From positions 1 through 64,000 of the forward strand of contig CAWDNP010000007.1 of NCBI GenBank assembly GCA_963803755.1: a stretch of 64,000 nt of DNA, in the 5' to 3' direction. The notes beneath the pieces were generated by a model. It was not told where the DNA came from. It saw only the letters and a list, made by a program, of their open reading frames with translations, and made no database searches. Positions within the stretch are counted from its first letter, which is position 1, and every line of letters begins with the position of its first letter. Position numbers and translations under genes: made by a program. Below are positions 53,578-61,846 of this stretch, one piece after another. The DNA is from CAVUPF01 sp963803755 (GTDB lineage: Bacteria > Actinomycetota > Thermoleophilia > Solirubrobacterales > 70-9).

Positions 53578-53804
53578 CCCGGGGCGGCCACGGACAACTC
53601 GCGCTCCTGCGTCGCTGCCGCCGCGTATTCGAGCGCCGCAAGTACGTCGTCGCGTTCGAGGTAGGGGTAGTCAGCGAGGACCTCCTCCACGCTGTTGCCC
53701 GTCGCCAGCTGCCCCAGCACCGCGCTGACTGTCACGCGGGTATCGCGGATGCAGGGAAGCCCGCGCATTCGGTTCGGGTCGACGGTAATCCGATCAAGAG
53801 CCAT
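53574..53804 (-). CDS. DUF433 antitoxin
   Basis: 76 residues with the start at the methionine of MALDRITVDPNRMRGLPCIRD. The DUF433 winged-helix motif is RITVDPNRMRGLPCIRDTRV followed by VLGQLATGNSVEEVLADYPYLERDDVLAALEYAA. It binds its own promoter and the DUF5615 partner. A longer frame upstream (to 53867) is less likely. Confidence 0.85.
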   Translation of the reverse strand: MALDRITVDPNRMRGLPCIRDTRVTVSAVLGQLATGNSVEEVLADYPYLERDDVLAALEYAAAATQERELSVAAPG

Positions 53805-54083
53805 AACACCTACCAGGGTAGACGAGCGCGGCACCGGCACTGCGAATGGGATGGCGGTTGCCTTCACCTCGCTGGCCGGCGCTCGCCTACTCGGCCAGGC
53901 ACGTAGTCTCGTCGTGCTTCTAAATTTGCCGCACGAAGCTCGCGGCGCCGCTCCTCCTGGGTGCCCGGCAGGCCCAGATTTCAGCTCCCGCTCGGGGCTG
54001 CCTTCTTAGCGGGACTCGATGGGGCGTAGGACTTTATTGCCCAGGCATTGTTCAGTCGGGGCGGCCCTGGCCAGGCACGCATA
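53805..54083. other. Intergenic spacer without a recognised gene
   Basis: No credible gene on either strand. The first bases hold the DUF433 promoter region. The motif GGCCAGGCACG occurs here twice (about 53897 and 54069) and again inside the AbiE-like regulator gene at about 54743; significance unclear. Confidence 0.4.
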
Positions 54084-54301
54084 TCGGGCCGAACAATTCA
54101 TAAGGCTTCAATCGGATCAGGTTCCCGGCCCCGGTGCCGGTTGACAGCCGCGTCCGCGAGCGGGCCGAGGTCGTCTCCGTCGAGGAGATCGGCGGCGGCT
54201 GGTGGCAGGTGGTGACCCGCTTCACCCTCGAGGTCGAGGGCAACGAGAAGCCGTGCTTCGTGGGCGACTCGGTTACCCGCGTGATGGCACCCGCTAACTG
54301 A
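54084..54301 (+). repeat. Degenerate maoC 3' fragment, copy 2
   Basis: Shares its first 45 bases with 52790 exactly, and from about 54121 follows the intact maoC 3' end to its last codons (RVRERAEVVSVEEIGGGWWQ, then EGNEKPCFVGDSVTRVMAPAN). It lacks the 5' two thirds of the gene including the catalytic Asp/His block and has an in-frame TAA, so it is not functional. Confidence 0.8.
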
Positions 54302-54417
54302 CGAGCGCCACCCCATGTGCCGCGCGGCCTCGGCGGCCAGATCCTCACGATCTCGGTGCTGCGTTTGCCCGATGGCACCGGGACCGTGTAGACCTTTTTA
54401 CCCTGGTCGATCGACAG

Positions 54418-54457
54418 TTTTCTACTTAAACGCCTATTCTACTGGTAAAGTAGAAAA
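54418..54457. promoter_or_regulatory. Inverted-repeat operator before the AbiE-like pair
   Basis: TTTTCTACTT (54418-54427) and its exact complement AAGTAGAAAA (54448-54457) flank a 20-base spacer that contains a further TTCTAC (54437-54442). The right arm ends one base before ATG 54459. Likely binding site for the encoded winged-helix protein, with an AT-rich promoter inside. Confidence 0.65.
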
Positions 54458-54458
54458 C

Positions 54459-55541
54459 ATGAATGAGGTAGAAAAGCGCTGGCAGAAGATCCTCGCATCC
54501 GCGCTGGAGGGCGCGATAGTCGAGGTAGCTCCAAGCGATAGTGACGCCGACCTCGTGATCCGTACGCGAGATGGCCGGGCGATCGCGATCGAGGCGAAGT
54601 GGGCCGGTGAGGGGTGGCCGCAGGATGTCCGGCGCGCGGCGGCCACGATCAGCGGACTGTGGCCAGAGGAGGTTGTTCTCTTCGCCCGGCGACTCTCCCC
54701 CGGTGCGGTCGAGTGGTTGCGGGACCGCGGCGCTAACTGGGCCGACGAAGTCGGCCAGGCACGCATCATCGGACCGCGTGGGCTGATCGTGATCCGCGAG
54801 CCCGTGCAGTTGCCCCACGAGGGGAGCGCCTCCCGCGCCTTCGCGTGGTCGAAGTCGGCGATCGCGATCGCCGAGACGATCCTCGCGGGCGAGGATCGAC
54901 CGCTGCGAGTGGCCGCGCTTGCGGAGGAGAGTGACTGGTCCGATGCCCAGGCGGCCAAAGTCCTCAAGGCATTCGATGACTCGGGTTGGACGGCCAAGCG
55001 GGGCACCGAACGTGGGCCGGGCGCATACCGGCAGCTCATTGACGCGGAGGGCATGCTTGCCTCATGGTCAGCTGAGGTAGCCGATGCTCCGCGTCCAACG
55101 CGCATCGCCCATCGCACGACCAAAGACGTGATGGCGTTGCTGCGTGCCAATCTAGCCCCGGCGCTGGACCACAGCATGGCTTGGGCTGTCAGCGGCTGGG
55201 CTGGCCTTGAGCTCACCGCCCCCTTTGCCACGACGACCCCCAGCCTGCACCTCTATATCGCGGACGCCCGCTTCGCCGGCCCGCTCAGTGACGCGATCAA
55301 GGAGGCGGATCTGCGCGAGGTCGACGAGGGTGGCCGAGTCACCTTCTGGGCCGTAGACCCTCGTGTGCTCAAACTCGCCCAGCGAATTGGAGACATCCCC
55401 GTCGTGAGCGCCCCCCGCCTGTTCGCCGATCTGTCCTCGTTCGGCGGACGCGGTGGAGATGCCGCCGACCACGTCAAAGAACAGCTCATCGACCCGCTGC
55501 ATCGCGACAGGTCAACCGAGGAGGATGGTGCGGATGGATGA
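54459..55541 (+). CDS. AbiEi-like antitoxin/regulator with nuclease-fold N-terminus
   Basis: 360 residues from ATG 54459. The N-terminal 115 residues look like a restriction-endonuclease fold (DADLVIRTRDGRAIAIEAKW, a D-x-E-x-K type pattern). A winged helix follows (RPLRVAALAEESDWSDAQAA and KAFDDSGWTAKRG, about 145-195). The C-terminal domain has MAWAVSGWAGLELTAPFATT and ARFAGPLSDAIKEADLREV, similar to the C-terminal part of AbiEi antitoxins. Overlap with the nucleotidyltransferase gene by 8 bases supports a type IV toxin-antitoxin (AbiE-like) assignment. Whether the nuclease part is active is unknown. Confidence 0.72.
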   Translation: MNEVEKRWQKILASALEGAIVEVAPSDSDADLVIRTRDGRAIAIEAKWAGEGWPQDVRRAAATISGLWPEEVVLFARRLSPGAVEWLRDRGANWADEVGQARIIGPRGLIVIREPVQLPHEGSASRAFAWSKSAIAIAETILAGEDRPLRVAALAEESDWSDAQAAKVLKAFDDSGWTAKRGTERGPGAYRQLIDAEGMLASWSAEVADAPRPTRIAHRTTKDVMALLRANLAPALDHSMAWAVSGWAGLELTAPFATTTPSLHLYIADARFAGPLSDAIKEADLREVDEGGRVTFWAVDPRVLKLAQRIGDIPVVSAPRLFADLSSFGGRGGDAADHVKEQLIDPLHRDRSTEEDGADG

Positions 55542-56328
55542 ACAGCGCTCCCGCCAAGCCCGCGCCCGCGCCGAGCTTGCGCTAGTGCGGCTTCTGTACG
55601 AGCTGGGGGACGAGGACGTCTTCCTGGTCGTACTCGGCGGTCTGGTGCCCGAGGTTCTCGCGCGTGACGAAGCTCTTGTGCCGGTTCACCTCGGCACGAC
55701 CGATGTCGACGTGCTCCTCATTACCCATCTTGATCCCGACGCTGATCTCGGTGGCGTGGAGCGGGCACTTGAACGCCTCGACTTCAAACCGGACCCGAAT
55801 GAGGATGGCTGGCGCTGGCGAGGCCCGATTGACGGCGTGCCCGTGAAGTTGGAGTTCCTATGCGACTTGCCCGATTACCGGGAGGGAGAGGTCGTCAGCC
55901 CGAGTGGATGCCGAGTGCTCAGCGCCCAGAACCTCCGCGGTACCGGCTATGTCTCCCGCGACTTCGCCTGGGAGGAACTGAAGGGCGAGCTTGCCGATGG
56001 CACTGATGTCGCGGTGCGGATCCGCTTCGCCGGCCTCGAGGGCTACCTGCTCTCGAAGTGCGTCGCGGTGCGCACCCGCGCAGCCACGAAGGACTATTAC
56101 GACCTCGTCTACGTCCTGCGGCACAACCGGGCCGGGGGACCGGAGCAGGCCGCGCACCGCCTGCTCAACGGCGAGTTCGCCGACGAGTTCAACTCGCTAC
56201 AGACCACCTTCCTCGAGGTTCGAGAGCGCTACGTCAAGACGACTGACACCGGTCCGATCGGCTATGCCGAGCAGGCAGGGGAAGTCGAGCCCGGGACCGA
56301 CGCGGCAACGTTGCGGGCCGACGCGTAA
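55534..56328 (+). CDS. AbiEii-like nucleotidyltransferase (toxin candidate)
   Basis: 264 residues from ATG 55534, placed 8 bases after GAGGAGG. The nucleotidyltransferase site is VVLGGLVPEVLARDEALVPVHLGTTDVDVLLITH, with a GG motif and T-x-D-x-D (about residues 28-62). KLEFLCDLPDYREGE follows with a third acidic region. Then RIRFAGLEGYLLSKCVAVRTRAATKDYYDLVYVL, the characteristic K-x-D-x-x-D helix of AbiEii-type enzymes. Partner gene upstream is AbiEi-like. These toxins add nucleotides to tRNA or other targets. Confidence 0.78.
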   Translation: MDEQRSRQARARAELALVRLLYELGDEDVFLVVLGGLVPEVLARDEALVPVHLGTTDVDVLLITHLDPDADLGGVERALERLDFKPDPNEDGWRWRGPIDGVPVKLEFLCDLPDYREGEVVSPSGCRVLSAQNLRGTGYVSRDFAWEELKGELADGTDVAVRIRFAGLEGYLLSKCVAVRTRAATKDYYDLVYVLRHNRAGGPEQAAHRLLNGEFADEFNSLQTTFLEVRERYVKTTDTGPIGYAEQAGEVEPGTDAATLRADA

Positions 56329-56364
56329 TGGCGCCTGCCTGAGCCAGTCGCGGTTCGCGCGTCC

Positions 56365-56772
56365 TCAGGCCGACGGATCGACGAGCCGTACCCGCGCTGG
56401 CTCGAAGTCGCGCTGGTTGAGCGTCACGATCGCGAAGTCATATGCGAGGGCGGCAGCGGCAATCAAGCTGTCTTTGATCGACATCGGCCGGCCACGTCGG
56501 CGTAGATCGGCGAGCAGCTGCGCCCAGCGCATCCCGACCACCGAATCGCATGGAATGCACTGGATCCGGCTGACTCCCTGTTCGAACCAGCGCTCCAACT
56601 CGGTACGCCGGTTACCGCGCGCCAGGAGCAGGATGCCGAAGCGGACCTCGCCGAGAACGATCGGATCAACGACGATCGAGCGCTCGTTGCGCCGCAGCCA
56701 CTCGACGACCCGAGGATCTGGGCTGGGCTTGGTCGCCTCGGAAAGGACGTTGGCGTCGACGAGATGTTTCAC
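56365..56772 (-). CDS. vapC: VapC-type PIN-domain toxin
   Basis: 135 residues. PIN acidic residues are present: HLVDANVLSEATK (D6), VLGEVRFGIL (E about 43), SIKDSLIAAAALAYDFAIVTLNQRDF (D about 100 and D about 122). The protein is a predicted endoribonuclease, most often cleaving tRNA or rRNA. Its ATG overlaps the stop of vapB by 4 bases. Complete in length. Confidence 0.92.
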   Translation of the reverse strand: MKHLVDANVLSEATKPSPDPRVVEWLRRNERSIVVDPIVLGEVRFGILLLARGNRRTELERWFEQGVSRIQCIPCDSVVGMRWAQLLADLRRRGRPMSIKDSLIAAAALAYDFAIVTLNQRDFEPARVRLVDPSA

Positions 56773-56999
56773 AACGTGTTGGTCGACTCAGAGTCGATTG
56801 CGATGAAGTAGCCCTTCTGCGGACAGGCGAGCAGCCAGTCCACCAGGCCTTCATTCGGCGCCGGCGCTACCCGCAGTAGCCGGTACTCGTCAGCGCCAAT
56901 GCGCTCGACCTCGAACTCCTGCCCGGGCTCGATGCCGTCGCGCTGGCGAAGCTCCGCTGGCAGCACGATCTGGCCCTTGGTCGAGACGGTCGTTTTCAT
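56769..56999 (-). CDS. vapB: VapB/AbrB-type antitoxin
   Basis: 76 residues. The swapped-hairpin AbrB DNA-binding part is TVSTKGQIVLPAELRQRDGIEPGQEFEVERI (residues 4-34). The C-terminal 40 residues (LVDWLLACPQKGYFIAID) should wrap the toxin. A perfect palindrome lies 5 bases upstream of its start. Confidence 0.9.
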   Translation of the reverse strand: MKTTVSTKGQIVLPAELRQRDGIEPGQEFEVERIGADEYRLLRVAPAPNEGLVDWLLACPQKGYFIAIDSESTNTL

Positions 57000-57003
57000 A
57001 GGC

Positions 57004-57020
57004 GTAAGATAACATCTTAC
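57004..57020. promoter_or_regulatory. VapB operator palindrome GTAAGAT-AAC-ATCTTAC
   Basis: A perfect 7-bp inverted repeat with a 3-base centre in an AT-rich patch directly before vapB, the usual place for AbrB-type autoregulation. Confidence 0.7.
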
Positions 57021-57082
57021 AGGCGAGATTACACCAGCTTCAGGGCTCCGCTTGGCGACCGCAGAGAATCGAAGTTAGTCGT

Positions 57083-57201
57083 CGCAACCTCAGGGGAGAG
57101 GTTCGCGTCTGGGAGGAGCCTCACCCGGGGCGGCCACGGACAACTCGCGCTCCTGCGTCGCTGCCGCCGCGTATTCGAGCGCCGCAAGTACGTCGTCGCG
57201 T
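57083..57201 (-). repeat. Truncated copy of the DUF5615/DUF433 junction
   Basis: 119 bases nearly identical to 53536-53655 (120 bases), which spans the start of the DUF5615 gene and the 3' end of the DUF433 gene. Only a few changes are seen (for example TCTGGGAGGA for TCGAGGAGGA, and one C lost from a CCCC run). It has no complete frame. It marks a past duplication or recombination at the edge of the cluster. Confidence 0.85.
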
Positions 57202-57229
57202 ATCCGGAAGACCTTGCCGCGATCCCGGT

Positions 57230-58054
57230 TCAGCGGCCGTTGAACTCGGGCGTCTCGCCTGAGAAGAACGCCTCGACCCCGGCTCGCAGGTCCTCGGTGT
57301 CCATGCTGTCGGCGATCCCGTGGCGCTCGAGCTGTAGGTGCTGTGCGAGGTTGTTCTCGATGCTCTGCCCGCAGAGCAGTTTCGCCATCCGCACGTAGTG
57401 GGGCGCCTTCGCCGCCAGCTTCTCGGCCTTGGCCCGGGCCCGCGCCATTAGCTCCTCCGGCGCCACGACCTCGGCGACCAGTCGCTCAGCCAGCGCGTCG
57501 GAGGCGCTCATGTTCGGGTCGTCCAGGAGAATCTCAAGCGCCCTACTTGGGCCGACTACCCGCGGCAGGAAGTAGGTCATGCCGCCGTCCGGGGAGGCAC
57601 CGATGCGTCCGTAGGCGCAGGCGAAGAAGGCAGCCTCGGAGGCGATTCGGGTATCGCATGCCAGCGCCAGCGAGAAGCCCGCCCCCGCGGCCGGGCCGTT
57701 GACCGCGGCGATCACCGGGTAGGGGATCCGTTCCAGGTCGATGATCGCCTGGTGCATGGTTTCGGCCCCGCGTCGCACTTCGGAGGCCAGGTCGATCTCC
57801 TCCGCCTCGACCCCTTTGCGAAACCAGTTGACGTCGCCCCCGGCGCAGAACGCCCTGCCGGCACCAGTAATGATCAGCGCCCGCAGCGGGGCGCGGTCAG
57901 CGAGCCAGGCGAAGGCGATCGGGAGCTCGCCGATCATTTCCGGGCTCATCGCGTTGAAGGCGTCGGGCCGGTCGAGGGTGAGGGTCCCGATCTCCCCGTC
58001 GATCTCGATTCGCATCGTGCTCAGTTCGGGCGGGCTCAGGGTCTGGGTCGTCAT
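57230..58054 (-). CDS. Enoyl-CoA hydratase/isomerase (crotonase family)
   Basis: 274 residues with start at MTTQTLSPPE; upstream in-frame codons give an implausible Arg/Cys-rich leader. Crotonase signatures: LTLDRPDAFNAMSPEM, ALIITGAGRAFCAGGDVNWF (first oxyanion-hole glycine), VIAAVNGPAAGAGFSLALACD (second) and FACAYGRIGASPDGGMTYFLPRVVG with the acidic active-site region. The exact reaction (hydratase, isomerase or other) is not settled. It diverges from uvrC. Confidence 0.9.
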   Translation of the reverse strand: MTTQTLSPPELSTMRIEIDGEIGTLTLDRPDAFNAMSPEMIGELPIAFAWLADRAPLRALIITGAGRAFCAGGDVNWFRKGVEAEEIDLASEVRRGAETMHQAIIDLERIPYPVIAAVNGPAAGAGFSLALACDTRIASEAAFFACAYGRIGASPDGGMTYFLPRVVGPSRALEILLDDPNMSASDALAERLVAEVVAPEELMARARAKAEKLAAKAPHYVRMAKLLCGQSIENNLAQHLQLERHGIADSMDTEDLRAGVEAFFSGETPEFNGR

Positions 58055-58113
58055 CTCGCTCTCCGTCAGCGTCAAGTTTGGCCGGGTGGCCAGGAGCCTA
58101 CCCTTTGTCCCAA

Positions 58114-60012
58114 GTGGCCAAAGGCGACGACACCGGCACCCTCGCTCGAGACGAGCGGATCGCACAACAGCGCAGCTCCCTTCCCGACTCACCGGGCGTC
58201 TACCTCTTCCACGGTGGCGGCGGCGAGATCCTCTACGTCGGCAAGGCCCGCTCGATCCGCAAGCGCGTTGCCTCCCACTTCTCCGGCGGGGAGAGTCGCC
58301 TCACCTCGCGCGTCGAGCGGATCGAGTTCCTCGTTACCGCGACCGAGGCCGAGGCGCTGCTCGCCGAGCAGAGCTTCATCAAGCGCCACCGGCCCCGCTT
58401 CAACATCCGCCTGCGCGACGACAAGTCCTACCCCTACGTTGCGGTCAGCCTCGACGAGGACTACCCGCGGGTCTACTTCACCCGCGAGAAACACCGCCCT
58501 GCTCGCGCCTATTTCGGCCCCTTCTCAAGCGCCAAGCGGGTGCGCGAGACGCTCGACCTGCTCGGCAAGCTGTTCCAGTTCCGCACCTGCGAGGGTCCCC
58601 AACCCGGCCGCCGCTCTGGCAGCCCTTGCCTCGATTACTACATCAAGCGTTGCGGGGCGCCCTGCGTCGGCTACATCGACCGCGAGGAGTACCGGCGCAA
58701 CATCGAGGCGATCGTCGACTTCCTCTCCGGCCGCTACCGCCAGGTCGAGGGAGAGGAGACGCGGAAGATGGAGGAGGCCGCCACGGCCCGCGAGTTCGAG
58801 CGCGCAGCGCTGCACCGCGATCGCCTCAAGGCGATCCGCTCGCTGTTCGAGCGCCAGCGCGTCGCCGGCGGCTCGGTCGGTACCGCCGACCTGATCGGCG
58901 TCGCCGGTGAGGGGGCCGACGCCAACGCCCAGGTCTTCCAGGTCCGCGACGGCATCCTCGCCGAGCGCCAGAGCTTCTATCTCGACAACCAGGCCGAGCG
59001 CGACCTGGCCGAGGTGGCCGAGGAGTTCATCGGTCAGTACTACTCGGCCTCGCCGGCGATGCCCCGTACAGTCGTCGTTGGCCCCTACCTGCGCGAGCGC
59101 GCCGCGGTGCTGGCCGAGGCGCTGAGCGAGCGCCGCGGCGCTCCGGTCGAGGTGCGGGTCGCCGAGCGCGGTGACAAGCGCCGCCTGCGCGAGCTGGCCG
59201 AGCGCAACGCCCGCCTCGCCCTAGACCAGGACCGGCTTCGCCGCGAGCACCGCCGCCAGCGCCGGGTCGAGTCGCTCGCGGTGCTGCGCGAGACGCTCAG
59301 GATGGAGGAGCTGCCGGTCCGCATAGAGGGCTTCGACATCTCCAACCTTGGCGGCGAGCACACGGTCGCCTCGATGGTCGTGTTCGAGGGGGGGGCGACG
59401 AAGAAGGCGGACTACCGCCGCTTCCGGGTGCGCGGCGAGGGGCGGGAGCAGGGGATCGGCAAGGGTCCCGACGACTTCGCCTCGATGCAGGAGGTGCTCT
59501 CGCGCCGTATGAATCGCTATCTGGAGCAGGCCGACCTCTCGCCCCATGACGGCGAGCGCGACGAGAGCTTCGCTTCGCTTCCCTCGCTGATCGTGATCGA
59601 CGGCGGCAAGGGCCAGCTCGCCGCCGGGATGCGAGCGCTGCGGCCCTTCGCCGAGCTCGGCGTCACCGTCGTCAGCCTGGCCAAGCGGCTGGAGGAGGTC
59701 TACGTCCCCGGCCGCCGGGCACCGATCGACCTGCCCGCCGACTCGGAGGCCTCCAAGCTCCTTCAGCGGGTCCGCGACGAGGCGCACCGCTTCGCGATCG
59801 AGCACCACCGCGGCCGCCGCGACCGGGCGATGACCGGCTCGGTACTCGACGAGTTAAAGGGCGTCGGCCCCGTCCGCAAGCGCGCCCTGCTCCAGCATTT
59901 CGGCTCTCCAGAGCGGTTCCTGGTCGCCTCCCGGGAGGAGCTGGAGGCGGTGCCCGGCGTGCCTGGCAAAGTAGCCCGTGAGATCCACGAGCAGCTCAAC
60001 AGGACCGGCTGA
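58114..60012 (+). CDS. uvrC: UvrABC system protein C
   Basis: 632 residues from GTG 58114; TTG 58078 and TTG 58105 are also in frame, so the start is uncertain. The GIY-YIG nuclease domain begins SLPDSPGVYLFHGGGGEILYVGKARSIRKRV. A cysteine cluster SPCLDYYIKRCGAPCVGYI follows, then a UvrB-binding UVR motif (ATAREFERAALHRDRLKAI). The RNase H-like 5' nuclease domain has EGFDISNLGGEHTVASMVVF, VIDGGKGQL and HHRGRRDRA. The C-terminal (HhH)2 has LDELKGVGPVRKRALLQHFGS. It makes both incisions in nucleotide excision repair. Confidence 0.94.
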   Translation: MAKGDDTGTLARDERIAQQRSSLPDSPGVYLFHGGGGEILYVGKARSIRKRVASHFSGGESRLTSRVERIEFLVTATEAEALLAEQSFIKRHRPRFNIRLRDDKSYPYVAVSLDEDYPRVYFTREKHRPARAYFGPFSSAKRVRETLDLLGKLFQFRTCEGPQPGRRSGSPCLDYYIKRCGAPCVGYIDREEYRRNIEAIVDFLSGRYRQVEGEETRKMEEAATAREFERAALHRDRLKAIRSLFERQRVAGGSVGTADLIGVAGEGADANAQVFQVRDGILAERQSFYLDNQAERDLAEVAEEFIGQYYSASPAMPRTVVVGPYLRERAAVLAEALSERRGAPVEVRVAERGDKRRLRELAERNARLALDQDRLRREHRRQRRVESLAVLRETLRMEELPVRIEGFDISNLGGEHTVASMVVFEGGATKKADYRRFRVRGEGREQGIGKGPDDFASMQEVLSRRMNRYLEQADLSPHDGERDESFASLPSLIVIDGGKGQLAAGMRALRPFAELGVTVVSLAKRLEEVYVPGRRAPIDLPADSEASKLLQRVRDEAHRFAIEHHRGRRDRAMTGSVLDELKGVGPVRKRALLQHFGSPERFLVASREELEAVPGVPGKVAREIHEQLNRTG

Positions 60013-60021
60013 GGGGACGGG

Positions 60022-60951
60022 ATGGCGAAGGCCGAGAAAACCAAGGAGCGCGAGGCGGGCGCCGGCGGCGAGCGGCCCGACAGGGAGGTGACTCTGGTCG
60101 TCATCACCGGGCACTCGGGGGCAGGCAAGTCGGAGGCGATCGCTGCCTTCGAGGACGGCGGCTATTTCTGCGTCGACAACCTGCCGCCGCGGATGATCGG
60201 CAGCCTCGGCGAGCTGTTTCGCCACGACGGCAGCGGGGTCGAGCGGGCTGCGGTCGTCTCCGATGTTCGCGGCGGCGACTACTTCGACGACCTGGTCCAG
60301 GTCCTGGATGACCTCGAGGCCGAGGGGCTGAAGCCCAAGGTCCTCTTCCTCGAGGCCAACGAGGAGACGCTCGTTGACCGCTACAAGGAGACCCGCCGCC
60401 GCCACCCGCTCGCCCCGGAAGGACGGATCCTCGAGGGGATCCGCGCCGAGCGCGAGCTGCTGGCACCGCTGCGAGAGCGCGCCGATATCGTGATGGACTC
60501 AAGCGACCTGACCGCCGCCGAGCTGCGTCGCCGCATCGCCGAGGAGATGCTGGGACGCGAGGAGGGCGGCAAGCTGGCGCTGACCCTGCTCACCTTCGGT
60601 TTCAAGAACGGCCCGCCACGGGACGCCGACCTCACCCTCGACGTGCGGTTCCTGCCCAACCCCCACTACGTCGACGACCTGCGCCCCCTGACCGGGCTTG
60701 ACCGCGAGGTGCGCGAGTACGTCGAGTCCGGGACCCAGGCAGGCGAGTTCTACGGGCGGCTGCTGCCGCTGCTTGAGTTCCTCGTCCCCGCCTATGTCAC
60801 GGAGGGCAAGAGCCATCTGACGATCGCGGTCGGCTGCACCGGCGGCCGCCACCGCTCGGTAACCGTTGCCGACCGTATCCGCCGCGACCTGGCCGGACGT
60901 GACGACGTGATCGTCCGTGTCAAGCACCGCGACGTCGAGCTGGACAGCTGA
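60022..60951 (+). CDS. rapZ: RapZ/YvcJ family nucleotide-binding protein
   Basis: 309 residues. Walker A ITGHSGAGKSEAIAAFEDGGYFCVDNLPP at about residues 29-57, VSDVRGG, LFLEANEETLVDRYKETRRRHPLAP, then the C-terminal domain with FGFKNGPPRDADLTLDVRFLPNPHYVDDLRPLTG and the basic VGCTGGRHRSVTVADRI. In E. coli RapZ guides GlmZ sRNA decay; in Gram-positives it is YvcJ. In actinobacteria it is normally followed by yvcK and whiA, but here by an ABC exporter. It begins 9 bases after uvrC. Confidence 0.94.
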   Translation: MAKAEKTKEREAGAGGERPDREVTLVVITGHSGAGKSEAIAAFEDGGYFCVDNLPPRMIGSLGELFRHDGSGVERAAVVSDVRGGDYFDDLVQVLDDLEAEGLKPKVLFLEANEETLVDRYKETRRRHPLAPEGRILEGIRAERELLAPLRERADIVMDSSDLTAAELRRRIAEEMLGREEGGKLALTLLTFGFKNGPPRDADLTLDVRFLPNPHYVDDLRPLTGLDREVREYVESGTQAGEFYGRLLPLLEFLVPAYVTEGKSHLTIAVGCTGGRHRSVTVADRIRRDLAGRDDVIVRVKHRDVELDS

Positions 60952-60997
60952 GCGGCACGGCCGGGCGGCCGGGCACCGACCATAGAATCGACGCGCT

Positions 60998-61846
60998 TTG
61001 CCCGAACCAGTCATCTCGATCAGAGGCCTGCGCAAGAGCTATGGCGACGCAGAGGCGGTGCGCGGCATCGACCTCGAGGTGCGGGCCGGCGAGGTCTTTG
61101 CCTTCCTCGGTCCCAACGGCGCCGGCAAGACGACCACAGTTGAGATCCTCGAGGGCTATCGCGACCGCAGCGCGGGAGAGGTCTCGGTGCTGGGCGAGGA
61201 TCCGCAGCGGGCGGGGCGCGAGTGGCGCGAGCGGATCGGGATCGTCCTGCAGAGCTGCCGACTTGACCCCTACCTGACGGTGCGCGAGTCGCTTGGCCTC
61301 TACGCCGGCTATTACAGGGCCCCGCGGCCGATCGAGGAGGTGATCGGGCTGGTCGGGCTGGAGGGCAAGGCCGACGAGCGGGCCAGTCGCCTCTCCGGCG
61401 GCCAGCAGCGCCGGCTCGACGTCGGCATGGCGCTGGTCGGCGATCCCGAGCTGCTTTTCCTCGACGAGCCGACCACCGGCTTTGACCCCTCGGCGCGCCG
61501 CCAGGCCTGGGACGTGATCGCCGGCCTGCGCAACCTCGGCAAGACGGTCTTTCTCACCACCCACTACATGGACGAGGCCCAGCGCCTCGCCGACCGGGTA
61601 ACGATCATCGCCAAGGGCCAGATAGTCGCCCGCGGCACCCCCGAGGACCTGGGCGACCGCGACAGCCAGCCGGCGACGATCACCTATCGCTTAAACGGCG
61701 AGGAGATCTCGACGCAGACCACCACCCCGGTCAAGACCCTCCACGAGTTGACCGGCCGGGCGCTTGAGCGAGGGGAGGATCTCGAGGGGCTTGAAGTGAC
61801 CCGGCCCACGCTCGAGGACGTCTACCTGGAGCTCACTGAGCCATGA
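60998..61846 (+). CDS. ABC-2 type exporter ATP-binding protein
   Basis: 282 residues from TTG 60998. Walker A GPNGAGKTTTVEILEGYRDRSAG, Q-loop VLQSCRLDPYLTV, signature LSGGQQRRLDVGMALV, Walker B LLFLDEPTTGFDP and H-loop TTHYMDEAQRLADRV, all typical of DrrA/NodI-type ATPases. The C-terminal 70 residues (ITYRLNGEEISTQTTTPVKTL) are the usual small extra domain. Overlaps the permease gene by 4 bases. Confidence 0.9.
   Translation: MPEPVISIRGLRKSYGDAEAVRGIDLEVRAGEVFAFLGPNGAGKTTTVEILEGYRDRSAGEVSVLGEDPQRAGREWRERIGIVLQSCRLDPYLTVRESLGLYAGYYRAPRPIEEVIGLVGLEGKADERASRLSGGQQRRLDVGMALVGDPELLFLDEPTTGFDPSARRQAWDVIAGLRNLGKTVFLTTHYMDEAQRLADRVTIIAKGQIVARGTPEDLGDRDSQPATITYRLNGEEISTQTTTPVKTLHELTGRALERGEDLEGLEVTRPTLEDVYLELTEP

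Noticed and set aside
53897..54760. Repeated GGCCAGGCACG words as a dispersed repeat element
   Set aside because: Only 11 bases, in very GC-rich DNA, one copy being inside a coding sequence; too short to call.
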